Shown: one piece after another, positions 1 through 5,015 of the stretch | Layout: each line of letters opens with the position of its first letter | How positions within the stretch are numbered: the stretch's first letter is position 1 | Origin: Oligoflexus sp. | GTDB lineage: Bacteria; Bdellovibrionota_B; Oligoflexia; Oligoflexales; Oligoflexaceae | Direction: 5' to 3' | NCBI GenBank assembly: GCA_030151925.1 | Contig: JASLCY010000594.1 | Coordinates: 1 to 7,998 of the forward strand | Length of the DNA: 7,998 bases | Program-made: the position numbers and the translations under genes | The notes under the pieces: generated by a model | What the model was told of the DNA's origin: nothing | Database searches by the model: none | What the model saw: the letters and a program-made list of their open reading frames with translations, nothing else

Positions 1-263
1 TGGTCACGCCGTGCAGCGTGACCAAGCCCGTTAAGCTGGATGTCGTTTACAACGGCACCGCCGCCGACGGCTTCGGCAACCAAAAAATCGGCTTCGACGC
101 GACCGGCGAAATCAATCGTAAGGATTTCGGCATCTCGTGGAGTAAGGTCGGCGACAACGGTAACGTCGTCGTGAGCGATGCCGTGAAAATCACCTTGAAC
201 GTCGAGGCCGCCAAGCCCCTCGATAAGGCAGCGGCCCCTGCCGCCGGCAAAAAAGGTAAATAA
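1..263 (+). CDS. YceI-family protein, C-terminal part (5' end outside window)
   Basis: This is the last ~87 codons of a gene that enters from the left edge; the reading frame is open from base 3 to the TAA at 261-263. The translation matches the conserved end of YceI proteins: a V-T-K-P-V strand, then N-G-T-A, a G-N-Q-K-I-G-F-D-A-T-G stretch, I-N-R-K-D-F-G and a final V-K-I-T-L-N-V-E strand. YceI proteins are small periplasmic or secreted lipocalin-like beta-barrels that bind long polyprenoid lipids; the cellular role is usually unknown. The GTG at 18 is internal to the conserved fold and not a start. After the normal end of the domain there is an extra tail of about 18 residues rich in Ala and Lys (ending G-K-K-G-K), which most relatives lack as far as I know. 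The gene is followed directly by a strong terminator. The signal peptide lies outside the window, so the location is inferred. Confidence 0.88.
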   Translation, partial: VTPCSVTKPVKLDVVYNGTAADGFGNQKIGFDATGEINRKDFGISWSKVGDNGNVVVSDAVKITLNVEAAKPLDKAAAPAAGKKGK

Positions 264-276
264 GCCTCGCAGCCTG

Positions 277-310
277 AAAAGAGAAGACGGCGACGTCTTC
301 TCTTTTTTTT
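277..310. terminator. Bidirectional rho-independent terminator between convergent genes
   Basis: A perfect 10-bp stem (280-289 with 294-303) closes a GCGA tetraloop of the stable GNRA type. It is extended by three A-T pairs (277-279 with 304-306), and T residues run to 310. On the minus strand the same hairpin is followed by a four-T tract. It sits between the stop of the YceI gene (263) and the stop of the convergent minus-strand gene (313), so it can end transcription from both sides. Confidence 0.9.
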
Positions 311-312
311 GT

Positions 313-753
313 TTAATCACGAGCGAGCGCACGATCCGTCTTGGCGCTCAGCGCCTGCAGGCAGCTGGCGGTCGAGGCGAGGAAACCGGCATCGACCTGA
401 TCGCCGTTCACGAGTTCGGTATCGCTCGCCACCTCCCGGATCTTACACACCCCTGTAAAACTACTCTGAGTCAGTTGCCCCTCGAAGCTATCGGTGAGCA
501 CGGGATAAACAATGCCCTGATTCGCCTGGAGCGTAAGATAGACCGTCAATTCCCGGCGTTTGGCTTCGAAAGAAGTCTGCCTAAAGTGCACGCGATAGCC
601 CGAGATGCACGCTTCATTCAGGCAGGCTTTCTCGAGCAACGCGGCTAAGGAATTGGTCGGCGTGGGTAGTTCTACGGCGAAACTTGGAAGGGAAACGGCG
701 CTGAATGAAACGAGGAGGGGCAACGAGGCCAAGGCTTTGGTGGAAAAACGCAT
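313..753 (-). CDS. Secreted protein of unknown function with four cysteines
   Basis: This gene encodes 146 residues; I do not recognise a family. The N-terminus is a Sec signal peptide: basic start (M-R-F-S-T-K), a hydrophobic core to about residue 20, and a likely cleavage after S-F-A at residue 26, leaving a mature protein of about 120 residues. The mature part has four cysteines (C44, C49, C103, C131), an even number that would suit two disulfides in an oxidising periplasm, with C44 and C49 in a C-x4-C pair. The middle alternates polar and hydrophobic residues (about 53-90), suggesting beta-strands. The ATG is preceded by GGAG with a 5-base spacer, which supports this start. It converges on the YceI gene and shares its terminator; it diverges from the EF-hand gene. 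An inverted repeat lies in its leader. A protein rather than a chance frame is supported by the signal peptide, the SD and the terminator placement. Confidence 0.8.
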   Translation of the reverse strand: MRFSTKALASLPLLVSFSAVSLPSFAVELPTPTNSLAALLEKACLNEACISGYRVHFRQTSFEAKRRELTVYLTLQANQGIVYPVLTDSFEGQLTQSSFTGVCKIREVASDTELVNGDQVDAGFLASTASCLQALSAKTDRALARD

Positions 754-769
754 AGTTACTCCATGTTTG

Positions 770-788
770 GTCGGGAGTGATTCCCGAC
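770..788 (-). promoter_or_regulatory. Inverted repeat in the leader of the four-cysteine protein gene
   Basis: Seven perfect base pairs (770-776 with 782-788, GTCGGGA/TCCCGAC) flank a 5-base spacer. The repeat ends about 16 bases upstream of the ATG at 753, just beyond the SD. It may be an operator or a 5'-UTR hairpin. No T-tract follows on the minus strand, so it is not a terminator. I see no convincing -35/-10 pair for this gene; the rest of 789-845 is unremarkable apart from a T7 tract at 802-808. Confidence 0.45.
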
Positions 789-845
789 GCCCTATGTAGC
801 GTTTTTTTCGCTTCGCTCACCACGGACATTTTATTGGAAATTTTC

Positions 846-874
846 ATGACAAGTCCCGTCGCTCGTCCTATTCT
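846..874 (+). promoter_or_regulatory. Probable sigma-70 promoter for the EF-hand gene
   Basis: A -35 box ATGACA (846-851, 5 of 6 consensus positions) is followed after 17 bases by TATTCT (869-874, 4 of 6). The predicted start of transcription is near 881, giving a leader of about 20 bases that holds just the SD (AAGGGAG at 887-893). Spacing and position are good; the -10 match is only moderate. Confidence 0.45.
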
Positions 875-901
875 CCGGCAAATTCTAAGGGAGCCATCAG
901 C

Positions 902-1435
902 ATGAAAAAGTTTCTCGCCCTGTCTTTTAGCCTTCTCCTCACCAGCAAAGCCGCGGTCGCCGCGCCTAAGCTGGATCTCGTGGATCTCGAGCTGCAACGC
1001 ACCGCGACGCACCAAGCCGCCTACGCCAGCACCCAAAAGCTCTCGTTCCTCGGCTTCGACCTCACCAATCCCTTCGACCTGATCAAGAACATCAAAGAGC
1101 AGCTCGACGGCCTCAAACAAACCCTGATCGATTCCTACGACGCGAACGGCAACGGCCGCATCGATTTCGGGCCTGAGCTGAACAACCTCGTCGACGGCAC
1201 GAAGATGCTCGTCAAGATCCTGCTCGACACCAATTACGACGGTAAGATCGAAACTTCGGAAGTCGTCGATTTTGCGAAGTCGACCCTCAGCACGCTCGAA
1301 TTGAGCACGCTTACGACCGTGTGCCCCGCGATCGAAAAACAGGCGACGGCCTCTGGCGACTTCCTCACGTTCCGTCCGGTCCTGGCTCACCTCAATACGC
1401 TCTGTCTCGCGAAAGTTTCTTCACCTGCGAACTGA
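902..1435 (+). CDS. Secreted EF-hand (calcium-binding) protein
   Basis: This gene encodes 177 residues. A Sec signal peptide (M-K-K, hydrophobic core, A-V-A/A-P cleavage near residue 20) sends it to the periplasm or outside. Two EF-hand-type loops follow. The second (109-120, D-T-N-Y-D-G-K-I-E-T-S-E) fits the canonical 12-residue loop at positions 1, 3, 5, 6, 8, 9 and 12. The first (80-91, D-A-N-G-N-G-R-I-D-F-G-P) has Pro at position 12, with the Glu displaced to position 13, so it may bind weakly. The loops are only 29 residues apart, closer than the ~36 of classical paired EF-hands. Two cysteines (C141, C168) could form a disulfide in the C-terminal part. The start is well supported by AAGGGAG eight bases upstream. 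The gene has its own terminator, so it is probably monocistronic. Calcium binding is inferred from the motif; the partner or role is unknown. Confidence 0.87.
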   Translation: MKKFLALSFSLLLTSKAAVAAPKLDLVDLELQRTATHQAAYASTQKLSFLGFDLTNPFDLIKNIKEQLDGLKQTLIDSYDANGNGRIDFGPELNNLVDGTKMLVKILLDTNYDGKIETSEVVDFAKSTLSTLELSTLTTVCPAIEKQATASGDFLTFRPVLAHLNTLCLAKVSSPAN

Positions 1436-1455
1436 AGCCAAGACAATTCCCTTCC

Positions 1456-1481
1456 AAGACGGCCTTCGTGCCGTCTTTTTT
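1456..1481 (+). terminator. Rho-independent terminator after the EF-hand gene
   Basis: An 8-bp perfect stem (AAGACGGC at 1456-1463 with GCCGTCTT at 1470-1477) with a 6-base loop runs into a T-tract (1476-1481). It begins 20 bases after the stop at 1435 and separates this gene from the downstream lipoprotein gene. Confidence 0.88.
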
Positions 1482-1524
1482 ATGTGTAATTTCCGCTGTC
1501 TATACACCTGCCGAACAAAAAAGC

Positions 1525-1553
1525 TTTAATATATCAATTTGGCTTACTATAAT
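1525..1553 (+). promoter_or_regulatory. Probable promoter of the beta-helix lipoprotein gene
   Basis: A perfect -10 hexamer TATAAT lies at 1548-1553, in the AT-rich part of the 160-base gap between genes. Seventeen bases upstream is TTTAAT (1525-1530), a weak -35 (3 of 6). Transcription would start near 1560, giving a leader of about 35 bases. The weak -35 suggests an activator may be needed, which is inference. Confidence 0.55.
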
Positions 1554-1575
1554 TCCGATATTAGAAAATAGACAA

Positions 1576-1590
1576 CCTCTCACCAGAGGA
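1576..1590 (+). promoter_or_regulatory. SD sequence paired in a small leader hairpin
   Basis: The ribosome binding site AGAGGA (1585-1590) lies 5 bases before the ATG at 1596. Its AGAGG (1585-1589) is exactly complementary to CCTCT (1576-1580) across a 4-base loop (CACC), so the leader can fold to hide its own SD. Five base pairs is a weak stem, so the effect may be a modest brake on translation or nothing at all. Confidence 0.4.
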
Positions 1591-1595
1591 CACGA

Positions 1596-3488
1596 ATGAA
1601 GCATTCACGTTTGAGCCCTTTTGTCTTGAGTCTGGCGCTGTTCGCTTGCTCCCCGCAAAAATCGGAAGCGGTCCACTACTCAATCAAGAAAAACACCGCC
1701 AGCGGAGCCTCGGACGAAGGTTCGGCGAATGCGTCCACGGATGCGGATGCTGCGAATGCTTCCAACAGCAATGGCGGAAGCAAGACCCAAAACACCGGCG
1801 TCGCCAGCGCGGACGACAGACCGAGCGGGACCAAGCCCCAGGGCTTCGGCCCGAACGTCCTGATCTTCGATCCCGCGACGCCGCAGGCGGATATGCAGGC
1901 CAAGCTCGATCAGGTCTTCAAGGGCCAGGAATCCAATCAGTTCGGCACCGAACGCTACGCGCTCCTCTTCAAGCCGGGCTCCTATAACCTCGACGTCAAA
2001 GTCGGCTTCTACACGCAGGTCCTCGGCCTCGGCGCCTCTCCCGACAACACGACCATCACCGGCGCGGTGCGCGTGACCGCGGATTGGTTCAAGGGCAACG
2101 GCACGCAAAACTTCTGGCGAGGAGCCGAGAACCTCGCGATCGTGCCGACCATCGATAACAACACCAACATCTGGGCCGTTTCCCAGGCGACCCAGCTGCG
2201 CCGCATCCATATGAAGGGCGCGACCATCCTGTGGGACGCGAAGTACGATCCGGCCTGGACCAGCGGCGGTTATATCGCCGACACCGTGATCGACGATAAG
2301 ATCGTATCCGGCAGCCAGCAGCAGTTCCTCACGCGCAACTCCAATCTCCATGAATGGTACGGCAGCGTCTGGAACATGGTCTTCGTCGGCGACCGCGACG
2401 CGCCCGCCGACGATTGGAAATCGCATTTCACGACCGTGGGCCAAACCCCATCGGTGCGCGAGAAGCCTTATCTGACGATCGATTCATACGGCAATTACGC
2501 GGTCGCGGTGCCGGCCATGAAATCGAACAGCAGCGGCGCGAGCTGGGCGGGCGGCGCGAAGGATCCCGTGGTCTCGATCGACCAGTTCTACATCGCGCAC
2601 GCCGGATACGATACCGCGGGCTCGATCAACGACGCGCTGGATGCCGGCAAGAGCATCATCCTCACCCCGGGCGTCTATCATACGAAGAACAGCCTGCACA
2701 TCACCAAACCCAATACCATCATCCTGGGCCTCGGCATCGCGACCGTCATACCCGACCTCGGTACGGAAGCCTTCGTCATCGATGACGTCGACGGCGTGAC
2801 GCTGACCGGCGTATTGTTCGAAGCCGGCGCCAAGGAATCGCCGACGCTCGTGCGGGTCGGCGACGCGAAGAACGCCAAGAGCCACGCCGCGAGCCCCGTG
2901 GTGCTGAGCGATCTCTCGTGCCGGGTCGGCGGCGCGACGGCCGGCCTGGCGAAGAGCTGCGTGACGATCAACAGCAACAACGTCCTGATCGATAACGTCT
3001 GGCTCTGGCGCGCGGACCACGGCAACGGCGTGGGCTGGAACGTGAACAAGGCGATGAACGGCATCATCGTCAACGGCGATAACGTCACCGCTTACGGCCT
3101 CTTCGTCGAGCACTTCGAGCAGTACCAAACGCTGTGGAACGGCGAGAACGGCCAAGTCTTCTTCTATCAGTCGGAAATCCCCTACGACGTCCCTTCGCAG
3201 GGCGTGTGGAAACACGATAACGTGAACGGCTACTCGTCCTTCAAGGTCGCCGACAAGGTGCAGAACTTCAACGGCCAGGGCATGGGCATCTACTGCTTCT
3301 TCGATAACCCCGCGCTGCTGGAGAACGCGATCGAGGCCTCGTCGGCCCCGGGCGTGAAGATTCGCCACGTGGTCACGCAGTGGCTCGGCACGGCGAAGGG
3401 CAGCGGCATCAGCCACATCCTCAACGGCACGGGCAAATCCGTGCTGTGGGTGGCGAGCGGCATCGATAGCGCGTATTCGGACAACTGA
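1596..3488 (+). CDS. Lipoprotein with right-handed parallel beta-helix (pectate-lyase-superfamily-like) domain
   Basis: This gene encodes 630 residues. The N-terminus is a lipoprotein signal with lipobox L-F-A-C, lipidated at C18; Ser at +2 suits sorting to the outer membrane. Residues about 33-82 are a Ser/Asn/Ala/Asp/Gly-rich linker that probably lifts the domain off the membrane. From F84 on it resembles the large beta-helix proteins of soil bacteria (often found in Streptomyces and commonly mislabelled adenylyl cyclase or coagulation factor 5/8 type), related to the pectate lyase 3/GH55-like fold. Telltale segments are F-G-P-N-V near 84-88, N-Q-F-G-T-E-R-Y-A-L-L-F-K-P-G (114-128), V-L-G-L-G (142-146), and R-E-K-P-Y-L before 300. 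A second lobe begins near D323 and repeats the pattern: L-T-P-G-V-Y (356-361), I-L-G-L-G (376-380). The likely role is binding or cleaving a polysaccharide at the cell surface; the substrate and catalytic residues cannot be named from here. AGAGGA precedes the ATG by 5 bases. Confidence 0.85.
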   Translation: MKHSRLSPFVLSLALFACSPQKSEAVHYSIKKNTASGASDEGSANASTDADAANASNSNGGSKTQNTGVASADDRPSGTKPQGFGPNVLIFDPATPQADMQAKLDQVFKGQESNQFGTERYALLFKPGSYNLDVKVGFYTQVLGLGASPDNTTITGAVRVTADWFKGNGTQNFWRGAENLAIVPTIDNNTNIWAVSQATQLRRIHMKGATILWDAKYDPAWTSGGYIADTVIDDKIVSGSQQQFLTRNSNLHEWYGSVWNMVFVGDRDAPADDWKSHFTTVGQTPSVREKPYLTIDSYGNYAVAVPAMKSNSSGASWAGGAKDPVVSIDQFYIAHAGYDTAGSINDALDAGKSIILTPGVYHTKNSLHITKPNTIILGLGIATVIPDLGTEAFVIDDVDGVTLTGVLFEAGAKESPTLVRVGDAKNAKSHAASPVVLSDLSCRVGGATAGLAKSCVTINSNNVLIDNVWLWRADHGNGVGWNVNKAMNGIIVNGDNVTAYGLFVEHFEQYQTLWNGENGQVFFYQSEIPYDVPSQGVWKHDNVNGYSSFKVADKVQNFNGQGMGIYCFFDNPALLENAIEASSAPGVKIRHVVTQWLGTAKGSGISHILNGTGKSVLWVASGIDSAYSDN

Positions 3489-3500
3489 CCCGAGAATAAG

Positions 3501-3540
3501 AAAAGCCCCTGGAGCCGAGCAGCTCCAGGGGCTTTTTCTT
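3501..3540. terminator. Strong bidirectional terminator between the beta-helix and cytochrome genes
   Basis: A perfect 15-bp stem (3501-3515 with 3522-3536) with a 6-base loop is followed by T-rich sequence (3533-3539). The opposite strand also ends in a T-rich run (TTTTCTTATT after the stem). It lies between the convergent stop codons at 3488 and 3553 and serves both genes. Confidence 0.93.
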
Positions 3541-3552
3541 TCCGGGGCGCGA

Positions 3553-3870
3553 TCAGTTCGCGTAGAACCCGTCGAAGATCGCCTTCTCAGACGTGCTCAA
3601 GGCCCTGTCTTGCGGCATGGCGTTCGAGTCTACTTGGGTCTTGGCGTCCGTATCGGCTTTCATCGTCGCTTCCGAGACGTTCTTGTAGTTGCGGTGAGTT
3701 TCTGTTCCGTCATGGCAGCCGGCGGTCGCGCAGCGGCTCGTGACGAGGTTCTGCATCGCCGTGTTGCTCCAGGGCGCCGACGGCGTGGAGTTGTCGCTCT
3801 TCGAGGACGATCCACCGCAACCGACTGCGATCGAGGCGAAAGTAAGGACGAGAAGGGCTGCTCTGAGCAT
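3553..3870 (-). CDS. Monohaem cytochrome c-like lipoprotein with CX4CH haem motif
   Basis: This gene encodes 105 residues from the ATG at 3870. The signal peptide ends in a lipobox (A-V-G-C), giving lipidation at C18, followed by a Gly/Ser/Lys/Asp linker. The haem site is C47-A-T-A-G-C52-H53, a C-x4-C-H spacing instead of the usual C-x2-C-H. A Met-Pro pair at M85-P86 lies where class I cytochromes carry the sixth haem ligand, and the end (L-S-T-S-E-K-A-I-F-D-G-F) resembles their C-terminal helix. It is therefore probably a membrane-anchored electron carrier in the periplasm, or a haem-binding relative. An upstream GTG at 3921 is in frame, but it lies beyond the predicted transcription start and would bury the signal peptide; the ATG has AAAGGAG 10 bases upstream. 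It shares its terminator with the beta-helix gene. Haem attachment is inferred; CX4CH is rare but known, for example in multihaem cytochrome c3 proteins. Confidence 0.8.
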   Translation of the reverse strand: MLRAALLVLTFASIAVGCGGSSSKSDNSTPSAPWSNTAMQNLVTSRCATAGCHDGTETHRNYKNVSEATMKADTDAKTQVDSNAMPQDRALSTSEKAIFDGFYAN

Positions 3871-3880
3871 AATCGTGGAT

Positions 3881-3887
3881 CTCCTTT
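3881..3887 (-). promoter_or_regulatory. Ribosome binding site that fixes the cytochrome start
   Basis: Read on the minus strand this is AAAGGAG, a near-perfect SD, ten bases before the ATG at 3870. It favours that ATG over the in-frame GTG at 3921, which would add 17 polar residues ahead of the lipoprotein signal. Confidence 0.75.
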
Positions 3888-3923
3888 GGGACTGACGCGT
3901 AAAGGGATTGAGGGAGTCCACTT

Positions 3924-3953
3924 ATTATAAGATGGGGCTGGAAAAGCGGTCAA
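3924..3953 (-). promoter_or_regulatory. Strong sigma-70-like promoter for the cytochrome gene
   Basis: On the minus strand, TTGACC (3953-3948, 5 of 6) and TATAAT (3929-3924, 6 of 6) are separated by 18 bases. Transcription should begin near 3917. The -35 box overlaps the stop codon of the upstream methyltransferase gene (3950-3952). This is the best promoter match in the window. Confidence 0.75.
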
Positions 3954-4795
3954 TCCTGGCCCGAGCGGAATTGGGGATGGCCGGCCAGGCGCTCGAAGTC
4001 CTCGGGCGCGATCGGTCCGACCCGATACTCAGGACCCCGCAGCGGCGCCGAGCTGTGCGAAACCCGGACCCGTTTGAGCCAAGGGGCCGCCAGCGGATTT
4101 TGCAATTCACCAAGGACGTTCGAGGCGATGCTCGTCTCCTCCTTCTCGCCGATCGCGGAGCCGACCCCGACGTGGAAACCCGCGAGCAGCCAGGTGACGC
4201 GAACGTAAGTCGAGCGCGTGTAGTTCGTCATGAGGAACGGCCTTGTCGTCCCCAGGCGACGGACCATGGCCGTGAAGTGATCGAGATTCCACATGTCCAC
4301 GTTCCCGCGCGGCGAGTAGGGATCGTAGAAGATCGAGTGGGGCAGGGGAAGCCCCGGGTCTTCGAGCGTGTCGCGGAAATCCCCGCAATGGAGATGCCAG
4401 GTGATATGCTCTCCGATCTGCGCCCGGCCCTCGCGCAGGAGAATGCGCGCTTCGCTCTCGTACGCCTTGAGGTAATCGAGGTCATCGATGCTCTCGAGTG
4501 CGAATTCGAGAGCGCTCAACGTGCGGTCGAAGCTGTGGATCTCGATCGCGCCGCCGAGATCTTTCAACTCATCCAGGGCGGCTACGACATTGGCCGCCGC
4601 GCCCAGGCCGACGTCCCAGATAATGAATCGCTCGTCCTTCGTGATGCGTTCCTTGAATCGATGCTGGGCGACATGAAGGATCTTCGCTTCGGCCATCGGG
4701 CCGATGCCGGGATGGAAGGTCTCATGATTCGCGATCTGCCGAAGGCTTTTGATCCCCGACTTCAGGTGAACTATTTCGTATTCGGGGATCTGCAT
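3950..4795 (-). CDS. MnmC-like SAM-dependent methyltransferase (stand-alone)
   Basis: This gene encodes 281 residues from the ATG at 4795. It resembles the methyltransferase half of MnmC (DUF752/Methyltransf_30), which methylates the aminomethyl group on wobble uridine 34 of certain tRNAs. Matching parts are an opening Y-E-I-V-H-L-K-S-G-I-K-S segment, H-P-G-I-G-P-M-A-E-A (~28-37), the SAM loop D61-V-G-L-G-A-A-A-N (61-69), an acidic residue after the second strand (D90), and F-Y-D-P-Y-S-P-R-G-N-V-D-M-W (156-169), equivalent to the D-x-F-x-P-x-x-N-x-x-x-W motif. No FAD oxidase domain is attached, so it is a one-domain form. The SAM loop has Ala where MnmC has the later Gly. The frame is open to a TTG at 4867 (305 residues), but those 24 residues lack family character and have no SD; the ATG has only a weak AGG six bases upstream. 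It may act on tRNA or another substrate. With no terminator after it, readthrough into the cytochrome gene is possible. Confidence 0.75.
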   Translation of the reverse strand: MQIPEYEIVHLKSGIKSLRQIANHETFHPGIGPMAEAKILHVAQHRFKERITKDERFIIWDVGLGAAANVVAALDELKDLGGAIEIHSFDRTLSALEFALESIDDLDYLKAYESEARILLREGRAQIGEHITWHLHCGDFRDTLEDPGLPLPHSIFYDPYSPRGNVDMWNLDHFTAMVRRLGTTRPFLMTNYTRSTYVRVTWLLAGFHVGVGSAIGEKEETSIASNVLGELQNPLAAPWLKRVRVSHSSAPLRGPEYRVGPIAPEDFERLAGHPQFRSGQD

Positions 4796-4867
4796 GCGGC
4801 GCCTGACAAGAATGGTTTCAACTGAGCGGAATTCATAGAAAATTCCCACGAAATCAGCAAGCCGCAA

Positions 4868-5015
4868 GATGTGGGGAATTGTAACAAATTGTATTTATTC
4901 CGAAAAAAAGCTTGCCCGACCCGGAGACCTGATCCTAATTTAGCCTCGCCTCATGTAAAATAGATTTATATGTGGTCTCATCCCTGCTCACTCGCTTCAC
5001 TTGTTTGGACCTATC
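4868..5015. promoter_or_regulatory. AT-rich divergent intergenic region between the methyltransferase and RND genes
   Basis: The region between the divergent genes must hold both promoters. Toward the methyltransferase, the repeated AATTGTA (4877-4883 and 4887-4893) gives two minus-strand TACAAT -10 candidates, without a good -35. Toward the RND gene, TAAAAT (4956-4961) and TAGATT (4961-4966) are -10 candidates, and TTGCCC (4912-4917) with TAATTT (4936-4941) is a weaker pair at 18 bases. No single assignment is convincing. The RND start has only a poor SD (TGGA at 5006-5009). Confidence 0.35.

Noticed and set aside
614..1390. 258-codon minus-strand frame spanning the EF-hand gene, the divergent promoter gap and part of the four-cysteine gene
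   Set aside because: It overlaps the signal-peptide gene on the same strand in another frame and runs antisense to the EF-hand gene. The product is charged low-complexity without a domain.
1680..3416. Two long minus-strand frames (1680-2444 and 2484-3416) under the beta-helix gene
   Set aside because: They are compositionally biased (Arg/Asp/Val/Ala/His) and antisense to a gene with lipobox, SD, promoter and terminator.
4490..4513. 8-bp inverted repeat GCTCTCGA/TCGAGAGC
   Set aside because: It lies inside the methyltransferase coding region and is explained by two similar Leu-Glu codon pairs close together. No T-tract or other regulatory context is present.
3908..4825. 305-codon plus-strand open frame over the methyltransferase
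   Set aside because: It is an antisense shadow: the minus-strand product carries MnmC-family motifs, while this one has no recognisable domain and no SD.
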